A stretch of DNA of 64,000 nt from Dyadobacter sp. NIV53 (GTDB lineage Bacteria; Bacteroidota; Bacteroidia; Cytophagales; Spirosomataceae). The notes below the pieces were generated by a model. That model worked only from the letters and a program-made list of their open reading frames with translations, searched no databases and was not told the origin of the DNA. The DNA is taken from positions 5,552,501 through 5,616,500 of the forward strand of contig NZ_CP081299.1 in assembly GCF_019711195.1 (NCBI RefSeq). The letters run 5' to 3'. The number at the start of each line of letters is the position of its first letter. Within the stretch, counting starts at the first letter, position 1. Both the position numbers and the translations under genes were made by a program. Below, in pieces: positions 1 through 8,579 of the stretch.

Positions 1-636
1 ACTGAAGCAATTGAAATTCTTTTGGGATCTGACTTTTTAGGTACTTATTCCTTTTCTTTTAGCGGCCTACCTGACTTAGATAAACAAGATAGTAGAATAC
101 AAATCAAATCCGTTCATAAGTTAAAAAACAGTGCTTTAATCCGGTATGTAACAAGTCGGGGTATTTTATTGCAACATGCCTTTGATTATTTAAGTGAGGT
201 ACATTACGAAGTTGATGGTAAACAATATTTTGCTGTTGGCTTTAAAAATGATAGTGATGGATTTGAACTAAGAAATAGCTTAGGATTCAAAGGTAAATCA
301 GATAATGGGATAACTATTATTGATTTGGGCACTGAATCAGTCAGTTTATTTGAAGGAAGTTTTGATTTCTTATCAGCATTGAGGCACTTTGGCACCGATA
401 AACCGACAATTACAGCAATAATCCTTAACACTACGAACAACTTAAGGTTAGCCTTACCAGTAATGTCTAACTGTAAAATGATAAACTGTTATCTCGACAA
501 TGACTTATCAGGTGAAAAAGCCGTACAGAAGTTAATTAAACACGGTTTTCTTGTTAAGGACTGGTCTAAGATTATTTACCCTAACGATAAGGATTTTAAC
601 GAATATTTGATTAATAACCGTAACAAAGCGGTATGA
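1..636 (+). CDS. Toprim-domain protein, 5' end outside window
   Basis: The reading frame is open from the first base, so the start lies upstream; the TTG at 22 is only the first possible internal start. The C-terminal half has Toprim features: a strand ending in a Glu (VSLFEGSFDFLSAL) and a strand with an acidic cluster (YLDNDLSGEKA), the metal-binding parts of primase/topoisomerase-type domains. Proteins of this layout, often with an N-terminal CHC2 zinc finger, are typical of Bacteroidota conjugative or mobilizable elements, where they act as primase-like accessory proteins. The zinc finger would be in the part not seen. The acidic motif is DND rather than DxD. Family assignment is good; the exact role is inferred. 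Confidence 0.75.
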   Translation, partial: TEAIEILLGSDFLGTYSFSFSGLPDLDKQDSRIQIKSVHKLKNSALIRYVTSRGILLQHAFDYLSEVHYEVDGKQYFAVGFKNDSDGFELRNSLGFKGKSDNGITIIDLGTESVSLFEGSFDFLSALRHFGTDKPTITAIILNTTNNLRLALPVMSNCKMINCYLDNDLSGEKAVQKLIKHGFLVKDWSKIIYPNDKDFNEYLINNRNKAV

Positions 637-708
637 AATAATTCCTTACCGTTTACCCCATATTATACCCCATTTAATACCCCATTCAATATTAACAATC
701 GAAACTGT

Positions 709-1115
709 ATGAATGCTATAAAAAAGTGTTTGATGTGTAAAATCAAGTTTGAAGCAAAAAGGTCAGATGCAAAATTTTGTTCACCAGCTTGTAAAGTTAA
801 ATCTCATTATTATCGGCAAAAAAAGGAGACACGGTTACAGTTGAGACTAACCAAGTTTTTTATTTAGATGAATACGAACAGGTAGCAAAGGGGACCGGCC
901 TTGACAATGACGTAATGCCTTTAATTATGTATTGCTTTTACCGAAAAAATTTGAATGGTAATCCAACCTTAAAAGAGACTATAGATTATTTTAATGCAGT
1001 TTTTGACAATTCTTCCAGAATTCGTAATTTAAATTCCTATCAAGTATTTGAAGAAGAATTTTTATCTGGTAGAATTTCTGTAGAAATTCATAAACTAAAT
1101 GGTAATTCTGGCTAA
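709..1115 (+). pseudogene. Small zinc-finger ORF continued in the -1 frame
   Basis: From ATG 709 a 52-codon frame runs to TAG 865-867. Its N-terminus carries two Cys pairs, C7-x2-C10 and C24-x3-C28, followed by a basic stretch, resembling short zinc-ribbon proteins found beside Bacteroidota mobile-element genes. A second frame, open from 801 to TAA 1113, has no convincing start and encodes a hydrophilic tail. The two frames meet at A-AAA-AAG (819-825), which is in the right phase for a -1 slip and would give a 135-residue product. The simpler reading is one missing A in the run of seven A's. Function unknown; DNA binding is only suggested by the cysteines. Confidence 0.55.
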
Positions 1116-1181
1116 GTGATTAAATAAGATATACATATATTTTAGACGAAAAAACAGTATACGTCGATAAATTTGAGATTC

Positions 1182-2267
1182 TTATTTTCCTGATTTTCTT
1201 CTGTTATCATCTTTGCATAACATTTGACAATTAGTTTCAATCGTTTTCCCACCTTCATGCCATGGCTCTATGTGGTCTGCTTCCATTCCGCTAATATCAA
1301 AATACTTGCCGCACTTTATGCAAATTCCTTTCTGTTTTTCATATACTTTTTGTCTCATGCTGTCAGAAAATGCTCTAATTCCAAGATATCTTTCATCACG
1401 TGTTAGGATATACGGGTAAATCCCGTTTTTCTTTCTATGTCATCATCTAAAACAAGCTTAGCAATTTCAAGTTCTATTGCCTTTGTGTCGTATATTTGAT
1501 TACCATATTTGTTAAATAAAATGCCCCAATCAACTCCCTTCATATATTTCTTGCGTTTCACTGTGAAAGTCGAATTAACCCAGGTAATTACAGATTGAAA
1601 ATATATCCACAATGCAGTTGCATTTGGGTCGTGTTGGTGTTTTGCCATATAATTTTCAATATTATCTTCAGAAATCCAAGAGATAGCTGTTTCCAAATAT
1701 TCCTGCCTATTTGCTGAACCAACAAGATAGTCTCCGCCAATATTTAAAGCTACGCAACCGTTTTTACTAAAATATCTCTTTGCGTCTGATACCCATGATC
1801 CAGTATAAACGGCGTTTCGCAATTCTTGATCAGTTAGTTTTAATCCTGCAATATTTATAGTTTTAAACCACTCTAGGCTTTTCGCTTTCTGTTCCACTAC
1901 AAACATAAACCATCAGTTTGTAGTCTAATATTTGTACTTGTTCATCATTTTTAAGGTTATGAAAATATCGGTTTGAATAGGCAAAATCCCCATTCACATA
2001 TTGACAAATTGAAATAGTGCGTTGTTGTCCATCAATTACTTCAAAAGTTCCGTCAGCACGAACTGCCCAATACATAACGTTTAAAGGGAAATTTTTTGTT
2101 ATTGTGTTGATGACAGCATCTCTTTGTTTGTCTTTATAAATGAATTCTCTTTGATAGGGTGGTCGAATATCCAAATTACCTCCAAATCCAACAACACCGT
2201 TTTCGGCATTGTCTTGGAAGTCATCTGACAATTCCTTTATCGTTATTTCTTTGAGGGTTATATTCAT
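1182..2267 (-). pseudogene. DUF262 and HNH nuclease, interrupted by two frameshifts
   Basis: Joining three minus-strand frames gives a continuous protein of about 361 residues. The N-terminal DUF262 (ParB/GmrS-like) domain has the signature DGQQRTISI near residue 80 and the usual PPYQREFIY segment. The C-terminus is an HNH nuclease: CIKCGKYFD, then ADHIEPWHEGG, then CQMLCKDDNRR, with zinc-type cysteines and the His-Asp-His core. The frame breaks are one extra base at the GG of 1876-1877 and one missing base in the T run 1426-1430; together they cancel in length, so the stop falls at 1182-1184. It follows the methyltransferase gene by 2 bases, so the two were probably cotranscribed. DUF262-HNH proteins (compare GmrSD) are commonly nucleases of phage-defence systems. 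Breaks may be sequencing errors. Confidence 0.75.
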
Positions 2268-2269
2268 GA

Positions 2270-3359
2270 TTATTTTCTCTTAATTAAAACGCGAGCATAC
2301 AATTGAACATAGTATTCATTATCTACAATATAATAAGTTTTATCTTGTGGAGGATAAGATAATTTAATTGCAGCTCCATCATTCAATTTAGTTACAAGTG
2401 ATTTTTTTCCAGTAACATCCACTTGTATCTGTTGTGGATATATTCTAGTTCTTAAATGAAATCCTAATTTTTTAGTAATTCCAATGATTTCAAATTGTTC
2501 AGGATTGTATTTATCAATGAAAGTAATTGGCACTCCCATCACTCCATGATAATCTAGGAAATTTCAGAAACTTTATCAACATTAATGGCATCAAAGTTGT
2601 CATACTTTGGATATTCATCAGGATTATATGTCTTGTAAAGTATTATATCCTCATGGCGTTTTGAAATATCAAGATTTGTAAACCATACAATACTTCCCAT
2701 ACTAAAAAACTTTTGCCCGTTTTCGATCTTCTTTCTTGATTCGGTTAATATGTCGTAATCGTCATTTACCTGAAACCATTTTGTTCCGCCATTGTCTACT
2801 CCTAACCAAATTTTATCTTCTTGTATTATGTTGAATACCTCTTTATATGTTATGGCATTTTGATGCCCAATTATTAAAAATTTTTTGTCGTATTCAATAA
2901 GTTGCGCAACATACTCACGGAATAAAGAAAACGGCGGATTTGTTACTACTATATCTGCTTGTTTTAATAGTTCAATGCATTCTCTACTTCTGAAATCTCC
3001 ATTGCCCTGCAAAGGCCGTATGCCAATTTCCTCAGGATTTGGAACATTATCTCCATTTTTATCTCCATCGTACTCTAAGTATATTGCTCGTTCGGAAGAG
3101 TGTTGACTAAATAAATCAGCGTCTTGACTTTTATAACAAGTTGCGATTAATTTTTTTAGACCAAATTTCTCAAAGTTGTAAGAAAAAAGTGAAAGAAATT
3201 ACTTACCCTTGGATCATCACAATTGCATAGAACAACTTTGTCTTTAAAGTATTTTTTGTAATGTTTCAGTTCCTTCTCAATATCAGACAGTTGAGTGTAA
3301 AACTCATCATTTTTATCAGTCTTAGCTTTTGCAAGATTTGTATTCAAAGATTTGGCCAT
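2270..3359 (-). pseudogene. EcoRI-type adenine-specific DNA methyltransferase, two frameshifts
   Basis: The minus strand from ATG 3359 reads as an EcoRI-family N6-adenine methyltransferase of about 363 residues after two single-base losses are restored, one in the A run 3183-3188 and one near 2553. Visible parts are the N-terminal NDEFYTQLSDIEKEL segment typical of this family, the catalytic motif IV in DIVVTNPPFSLFREYV, and the C-terminal GVPITFIDKYNPEQFEI block. Members methylate adenine in double-stranded DNA using S-adenosylmethionine. The adjacent downstream DUF262-HNH gene suggests a restriction-like module in which this enzyme protects host DNA. No classical EcoRI-like endonuclease is visible. 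Frameshifts in runs of one base could be biological decay or sequence error. Confidence 0.8.
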
Positions 3360-3579
3360 TGATTTTTATTTCGTTGATCTTTTTAAGGTCTAATGTATAA
3401 GTATATAAATTTCTCTAATTTAGAGAAGACATAGAATAGCCCGGCAATTATCAATATTTAATATTCTATTATCCTTTTACTCCAGACTGGGAGCCAAATT
3501 CAAAGATTATTATATTAATATTTTCAAAAGTTTTACTCTTTTATACTGATTAGAAGTATATCCTACTTAGTAAAATGGT

Positions 3580-4272
3580 CTAACTGTTGCATGGTAAATA
3601 CACATATTTTTCTTCACCATCTGTCAACGTCAATTTCAATACATTCCCTCCGGTGAAAGCTTCCGCTATATCCTCTAAATTGCCAATTTCAAATTTAATA
3701 GGCACGTTATCCGTATTAGGGACATATAATCGAAATTCATTTTGATGCTGAAAGAATTTGTTTTTGTGAAAAATGTTAAGTTCTCCTGTATATTCGTTTT
3801 CATAGTAAGTAACTTTACGAAAGCTTACATTGGTAAAACCTATTTGTTTTAATCCATTTACTACCCTTTCTATAAATACACGTGGATTATGAATAATGAT
3901 CAACGCTTCTCCAAACTTACTTATATTGATATTTATATTTTCTGATGAACCGTTAATATGCTCTGAAGTTAAACCACTCATTGAATAGATATTGCCTTTC
4001 TGACTTCCGAAAGAGTTTATTCTTAAGTTAATCGACTTCATTGTAATGCCGTCTTTTTCAATATCTTTATTAATATCATAAAGAGTTATTTCCGCATCTT
4101 TCATGTACTCTCTATAAACTAAACCTTCATCGGGATCTGTTCTATCAGTATTTTTATCACAGTCTCTAAAAAAATCGTAAGTATTCATATAAATCTCACC
4201 CTTTTTTAACAGGCTCATAATATGGTCAGGTTGTGACCTCTTAATAATTATACGTAGTTGCTGATTCTGCAT
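3580..4272 (-). CDS. Hypothetical protein in accessory segment
   Basis: A 230-residue intact frame from ATG 4272. It starts with a short basic region (IIIKRSQPDHIMSLLKKG) and a segment MNTYDFFRDCDKNTDRTDPDEG that resembles proteins of the DUF2971/abortive-infection-like type, where a Y/F-rich strand precedes a conserved acidic patch. The C-terminal part includes FHKNKFFQHQNEFRL, also reminiscent of those families. No signal peptide or membrane segment. It sits upstream of the methyltransferase/HNH pair on the same strand, separated by 220 AT-rich bases, so it may have its own promoter. Function unknown; a defence role is a guess from context. Confidence 0.6.
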   Translation of the reverse strand: MQNQQLRIIIKRSQPDHIMSLLKKGEIYMNTYDFFRDCDKNTDRTDPDEGLVYREYMKDAEITLYDINKDIEKDGITMKSINLRINSFGSQKGNIYSMSGLTSEHINGSSENININISKFGEALIIIHNPRVFIERVVNGLKQIGFTNVSFRKVTYYENEYTGELNIFHKNKFFQHQNEFRLYVPNTDNVPIKFEIGNLEDIAEAFTGGNVLKLTLTDGEEKYVYLPCNS

Positions 4273-4412
4273 AATTTTATAGTTAAAATAAGCAGTTTGA
4301 ATTATGAAGAGACATTGTAGTCAATTGGTTAGAATCTACTTAATACGTATAAAAGAGAGTAGTGTACTCTTCAAAAACAAGGAATAACGAGTACAAAAAA
4401 ATTATGATAAAA

Positions 4413-4450
4413 GAAAAAACCCTCAATACAATCTGTATCAAGGGTTTTTT
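4413..4450 (-). terminator. Intrinsic terminator after tRNA-Ser
   Basis: Inverted repeat AAAAAACCCT ... AGGGTTTTTT (4413-4422 / 4441-4450) with a loop of about 18 bases. It lies just downstream of the minus-strand tRNA-Ser and would give a T run in that direction; the symmetric A/T flanks make it potentially bidirectional. Confidence 0.75.
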
Positions 4451-4459
4451 ACTTTTTTG

Positions 4460-4544
4460 TAGAGAGAGAGGGATTCGAACCCCCGGACCTGTAACAGTCA
4501 ATGGTTTTCAAGACCATCGCAATCGACCACTCTGCCATCTCTCT
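4460..4544 (-). tRNA. tRNA-Ser (anticodon TGA)
   Basis: An 85-base class II tRNA on the minus strand. The acceptor stem AGAGAGA pairs perfectly with TCTCTCT; positions 8-9 are TG; the D arm begins GCAGAGTGG; the anticodon loop reads CTTGAAA with anticodon TGA, flanked by a GGT/ACC stem; a long variable arm follows; the T arm has loop TTCGAAT. The long variable arm and TGA anticodon fix the identity as serine. No CCA is encoded. The accessory segment (1-4.3 kb) lies off its 3' end, as for islands that integrate into tRNA genes. Confidence 0.93.
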
Positions 4545-4646
4545 CTTTCCAGTTTCAGCGTTTCCGAAACGTGGTGCAAAGGTAACAACAAATTCCTTAC
4601 CTGCAATAGCTGATCATAAAAATTGTTGAAATTTCATTTCGAACTC

Positions 4647-5990
4647 TCAGATTTTTCTAATCCATTCCATTCGGATCATAGTTTGTGTTTGATCCGTGAT
4701 CCTGTATCTTTCATCAGTCCGGATGCCGATTACCCAGATAATTTCTCCGTTTCCGTTTACAAGTACACTAATTTTTTCCTTTTGATAAATATTCAGTTTC
4801 AGGTCTATCAACACATCGCTCACTTTTTTGCGTTTTCCTTTCATTCCGAACGGACAAAAAATATCGCCCGAAAGCCATTGTCTTACCATGAGGGGAAATG
4901 ATAACATATCTCCATCTACATACGCAATGTCTTTTGATTTCTCAATTTCTAATCCTGGCTGTTTAATTTCCGGGCTCATATGCAGACAATCGTCGGCGAA
5001 TGAATAATCTCCTTCAGATTTGTTAATGATAACAGAATCTGTAATTGTTTCTCTTTCAATGGGTTTTAAAATTAAATCTTCCCTGTCTTTCAAAAGCATA
5101 TGCGAGTCTGAGTGAAAAATCTTTCCTGAAAGAGCACGCAGGGATTTCGCAATTTGCATTACCTGTGAATATCGAAACCCATAATTGTTTAGAATATGCC
5201 AAAGCCGGTATGCAGGTTCAGTGCTGGTAAGTAATGCAGAAATAGAAATATGTAATTGTCCGTCGGTTTGCCGGACAGCATCCTTTTGCCAATTTTCCAA
5301 GAATTCAGTCAGCAATGATTCCGCAGCACGCATTTTTTCCGATGTGATGAGAAACGTACTTTCAAGCGAAGGGTTCATTTCTTTTAAAACGGGTACAATC
5401 CTTTTCCTGACAACATTTCGTTTGTAATCGAGCGACTGGTTAGACCGGTCTTCACGCCAGGAAAGGTTATTTTGCCTTGCATAATCCAGTATTTCATCCT
5501 TGGTTGCAAAGAGGAGAGGACGTATCAGAAAATTATTCTGTACCGCAATTCCATGTAGTCCGGCTATTCCTGTTCCTCTTACCAGATTCAGTAAGGTTGT
5601 TTCCAAAGAATCATTGGCATGATGTGCAGTTGCGATCCAGTCGAATGAGTTTTCTTTTCTAATTTTTTCAAACCAGGGATAACGTAAATCGCGTGCTGCC
5701 ATCTGCGTAGATATCGCATTTTCTTTAACAAAAGCTTTGGTGTCAAATAGCTTTGTGTATACCTGGAAACCATAATATTCACCCAGTTCTCTGACAAATA
5801 CTTCGTCCTGATCGGAATCTTCGCCTCTTAATCCAAAGTTACAATGAGCAAAACCTGCCGAAAATCCCGCTTTGTGGAACAAACTCGCCATGACAACCGA
5901 ATCCACTCCGCCGCTAATAGTTAAAAGTGTGCGTTGGCCGGACAGATGCAGCTTTTGTTGGTTAATAAAAGTTAAAAAAGAATCCAACAT
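4647..5990 (-). CDS. tilS: tRNA(Ile)-lysidine synthase TilS
   Basis: Cytoplasmic enzyme that uses ATP and lysine to convert C34 of the CAU-anticodon tRNA-Ile to lysidine, making it read AUA. With ATG 5990 the product is 447 residues, the usual size; the frame is open 165 bases further upstream, but that extension is not TilS-like. The PP-loop SGGVDS is at residues 26-31, followed by HCNFGLRGEDSDQDE and the STQMAARDLRY segment. The C-terminal TilS_C domain includes FCPFGMKGKRKKVSDVLID. It is divergent from the OstA-like gene at 6172, so the two share an upstream region of about 180 bases. Essential in most bacteria. Confidence 0.95.
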   Translation of the reverse strand: MLDSFLTFINQQKLHLSGQRTLLTISGGVDSVVMASLFHKAGFSAGFAHCNFGLRGEDSDQDEVFVRELGEYYGFQVYTKLFDTKAFVKENAISTQMAARDLRYPWFEKIRKENSFDWIATAHHANDSLETTLLNLVRGTGIAGLHGIAVQNNFLIRPLLFATKDEILDYARQNNLSWREDRSNQSLDYKRNVVRKRIVPVLKEMNPSLESTFLITSEKMRAAESLLTEFLENWQKDAVRQTDGQLHISISALLTSTEPAYRLWHILNNYGFRYSQVMQIAKSLRALSGKIFHSDSHMLLKDREDLILKPIERETITDSVIINKSEGDYSFADDCLHMSPEIKQPGLEIEKSKDIAYVDGDMLSFPLMVRQWLSGDIFCPFGMKGKRKKVSDVLIDLKLNIYQKEKISVLVNGNGEIIWVIGIRTDERYRITDQTQTMIRMEWIRKI

Positions 5991-6171
5991 AACCCTTCGG
6001 AACGTAATTGATGTAATTTTGGCGTATATTAAAAATAGCTCTTTTATCGCAGGATCTTGCAGCATGAGAACATTGTCAAAGGTAAAAGAAACAAAAGCAA
6101 CATGGATAAAAAAATATATAAGTAATTGCAACCCTTTCAAACTTTTGCGCGTCATAGTTATTAAAGAGAAT

Positions 6172-7707
6172 ATGTTTAGGCTGGCGTTCTTTGTTATATT
6201 GTTTACATCTCATTATGCATTGGCTCAGAAGGTTTTACCTTCTCCACAGGCAGCACAGAATACAGATCTGGTTGAGATTATCAAATCGGATGAGCTGGAA
6301 ATCCTGAATACAAACGGAGTGGATACCAGGCGTGTGGTGAACGGTGTTTTTAAACACAAGGGTGCTTTTTTATACAGCAATCTGGCGATTCAGAATATCA
6401 GTACAAATGTGATTGAAGCGTACGGCAATGTTAAAGTTGTTCAGGGAGATACCATAACAGTTACTGGTGATACCCTTTTTTATTACGGAAACAGCAGGCT
6501 GGCTATTGTAAGCGGTCGTCAAACTGTTTTAAAAGATAAAAAACGAACACTTACCACCAGGAAAATTGAGTATGACATGGCTAACGGAATTGCCAATTAC
6601 AAAGTGCCTGGCCGTACTGTGGATGAAGAGAATATCCTGACAAGTAAAGAAGGATTTTATAACACACACACCAAGGAATTTACTTACTACAAGAGCGTCA
6701 AATTAGTTAATAAAAAATACACACTTACCACTGACACTTTACTTTACAATTCGATTACGAAATGGTCTTATTTTAACGGGCCAACCAGAATTGTTAATAA
6801 AGATGGTACGGTTGCCGGAACAAAAGGACAATACAATACAGAATCGGCCGAATCGTCTTTCAGAAACAGAACGACGGTAGATAATGATACGTATACGCTC
6901 ACTGCGGACTCTTTGGTAGTGGATGGTAAAAGGAATAACGGACAGGGAAAAGGTAACGTTGTTTTTGTTGCAAAAAAAGATAAAACAGTGCTGAATGGAG
7001 ATCAGGGATATTATTGGAAAGATATAGGGTTTTCTAAAATATTCGGTCATGCTTATGTCAGGAATATTATATCAAATGACACACTGTATATCAGGGCCGA
7101 CACACTTTATTCGTACGAAAATAAAACAGATAGTACGAGAAAACTGGTTGGGAATAAAAATGTTTATATTTATAAGTCTGATTTCCAGGGTAGGTGCGAT
7201 TCAATTAATTACAATACGGCTGATTCGATCATCAAGTTTTTTCGCAAACCGATATTGTGGAGCAGTGAACATTACCAGATGGAAGCAGATACGATTACGG
7301 CATTTCTGGTTAACAATGAAATAAACAGAATGTTGCTGAAAGGTAAGTCTTTTGTAATTACAGAGGATACATTGGTAAAGCAGTTTAACCAGGTAAAGGG
7401 AAGAGTTATCAATGCTTATTTCGGGCAAAAAAATACACTGAAACAAGTATTGGTAGATGGAAATGGTGAAAGTGCTTACTATGCAATTGACGATAAAGAA
7501 AAAATGATTGGCTTAAACCGGGTCGAATGCGGGAAAATGAATTTGTTATTTCTTGACAATCATGTAAACCGTATTTCTTTTATTGGAAAACCCGATGGAA
7601 GGCTTATTCCACCCAAACAAATAAAGCCATTAGAGCGGCAATTGGATGGATTTAGCTGGCGAATCGCAGATAAACCGACGCGTTCAAAAACAATGTGGAA
7701 GGAATAA
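6172..7707 (+). CDS. OstA-like LPS-transport family protein
   Basis: A 511-residue exported protein with signal peptide FRLAFFVILFTSHYALAQ. The body is a long beta-rich array of OstA/LptA-type strands with recurring NxxxxxTxTxDTLxY units, such as GDTITVTGDTLFYYGN and KKYTLTTDTLLYNS. Proteins of this type in Bacteroidota (OstA_2/OstA_3 domains) are thought to bridge lipopolysaccharide across the periplasm. ATG 6172 is chosen because the signal peptide begins there; an in-frame ATG at 6064 would add 36 residues ahead of the signal and is less likely. An lptC gene occurs in the same window at 15.8 kb, supporting a role in LPS transport. Confidence 0.82.
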   Translation: MFRLAFFVILFTSHYALAQKVLPSPQAAQNTDLVEIIKSDELEILNTNGVDTRRVVNGVFKHKGAFLYSNLAIQNISTNVIEAYGNVKVVQGDTITVTGDTLFYYGNSRLAIVSGRQTVLKDKKRTLTTRKIEYDMANGIANYKVPGRTVDEENILTSKEGFYNTHTKEFTYYKSVKLVNKKYTLTTDTLLYNSITKWSYFNGPTRIVNKDGTVAGTKGQYNTESAESSFRNRTTVDNDTYTLTADSLVVDGKRNNGQGKGNVVFVAKKDKTVLNGDQGYYWKDIGFSKIFGHAYVRNIISNDTLYIRADTLYSYENKTDSTRKLVGNKNVYIYKSDFQGRCDSINYNTADSIIKFFRKPILWSSEHYQMEADTITAFLVNNEINRMLLKGKSFVITEDTLVKQFNQVKGRVINAYFGQKNTLKQVLVDGNGESAYYAIDDKEKMIGLNRVECGKMNLLFLDNHVNRISFIGKPDGRLIPPKQIKPLERQLDGFSWRIADKPTRSKTMWKE

Positions 7708-7794
7708 AATTCTGGTTACATAAATAATTAAATTATAAATAATGCAGGCATGATTTTTTATTTAAAAAATAAATAAGGCCGCTCATACAATATA

Positions 7795-7827
7795 TTTTGA
7801 AACTACAATTATTTCTCTATATTTTTG
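7795..7827 (+). promoter_or_regulatory. Bacteroidota-type promoter for the T9SS protein gene
   Basis: TTTTG at 7795-7799 and TATTTTTG at 7820-7827 match the -33 (TTTG) and -7 (TAnnTTTG) boxes of the Bacteroidota housekeeping sigma factor, with a 20-base spacer. The gene starts at 7890, leaving a 5' leader of about 55 bases that holds a hairpin. Confidence 0.6.
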
Positions 7828-7830
7828 TAA

Positions 7831-7875
7831 AATACTTTTGGGTTGAGCCTGTACTCAAATTGTCTCAAAAGTATT
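7831..7875 (+). promoter_or_regulatory. Nested hairpin in the 5' leader
   Basis: AATACTTTTG (7831-7840) pairs perfectly with CAAAAGTATT (7866-7875). Inside it TTGAG (7843-7847) pairs with CTCAA (7854-7858). The structure begins right after the predicted -7 box and ends 14 bases before the ATG at 7890, so it would lie in the mRNA leader and could affect translation or stability. No known riboswitch is recognised. Confidence 0.5.
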
Positions 7876-7889
7876 ATTTTCTTATTACT

Positions 7890-8504
7890 ATGAAAAAAAC
7901 TGTACTATACTTATTGCTTTTCATATCTGTTACCTGGCAAAGTTTATCAGCTCAGTCGGTAGCAAATGGCAGCCGCCTGAATATGACTGTAAAGAAAAAA
8001 GCTGCTGTTGCTGAGAGTCTCAGATTTTCAGGCCTTCCTGCAGGTTTAAGTTATAAACCGTTGTCTTTACAAAATCCTAAGGCGTTAAATAATTTTTACC
8101 GTTCATTTCTGTTTTCTTCATCAAATACCTCTGATAATTCTAATGTAGTGATTTCGGATGTTGAGATAAACAGTGTAGATAAAAAAATAACTTCTGCTGA
8201 AATATCAGCAAAATCGGAAGAGCAGCTTTATGTAAGTAACCAGATTACAGTCTCGAATATATATCCCAACCCTGCCAGTGAATATGTAGAAATAGACTAT
8301 ACCATTTCAGCGGGCCTTCGGGATGCGAAACTGATATTTTACAATGTACTTGGTTCGCAGATGGCAGAATATAGCCTGAATAAAAGCGAAAGAAAGTTGC
8401 GGGTCAATACAAGTGAAATGCCAACAGGACTTTATTTTTACCAGCTTGCCCTGGACGGGAAAAAAGTGGCAACGAAGAAAATGCTGGTGCGTCATCAGCA
8501 ATAG
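7890..8504 (+). CDS. Small exported protein with T9SS sorting domain
   Basis: A 204-residue protein from ATG 7890, with a signal peptide (KKTVLYLLLFISVTWQSLSA, cut before Q). The middle is Ser/Asn-rich and low in complexity. The last 75 or so residues are a type A T9SS C-terminal sorting domain: a VSNIYPNPASEYVEI start, a VLGSQM strand and a GLYFYQL ... KKMLV ending. It should be exported by Sec, then secreted or surface-anchored through the Por system, losing this domain. The frame extends upstream to 7797, but that part overlaps the promoter and hairpin, so the start at 7890 is preferred. No catalytic domain is visible; the function of the mature part is unknown. Confidence 0.8.
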   Translation: MKKTVLYLLLFISVTWQSLSAQSVANGSRLNMTVKKKAAVAESLRFSGLPAGLSYKPLSLQNPKALNNFYRSFLFSSSNTSDNSNVVISDVEINSVDKKITSAEISAKSEEQLYVSNQITVSNIYPNPASEYVEIDYTISAGLRDAKLIFYNVLGSQMAEYSLNKSERKLRVNTSEMPTGLYFYQLALDGKKVATKKMLVRHQQ

Positions 8505-8579
8505 AACTTTTAAGTACACTTTATTCAGCTACGCTTTCGTTATGGATGGTGTAGCTTTTTTATTACCTTTGCACTCAAT

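Noticed and set aside
1224..1406. 60-codon plus-strand ORF
   Set aside because: Antisense to the HNH part of the DUF262 gene, whose motifs are clear on the minus strand.
4362..4613. 83-codon plus-strand ORF
   Set aside because: Runs through the tRNA-Ser gene and its terminator.
5872..6171. Upstream extension of the OstA-like ORF
   Set aside because: Most of it is antisense to the tilS start region, and the signal peptide begins at 6172.
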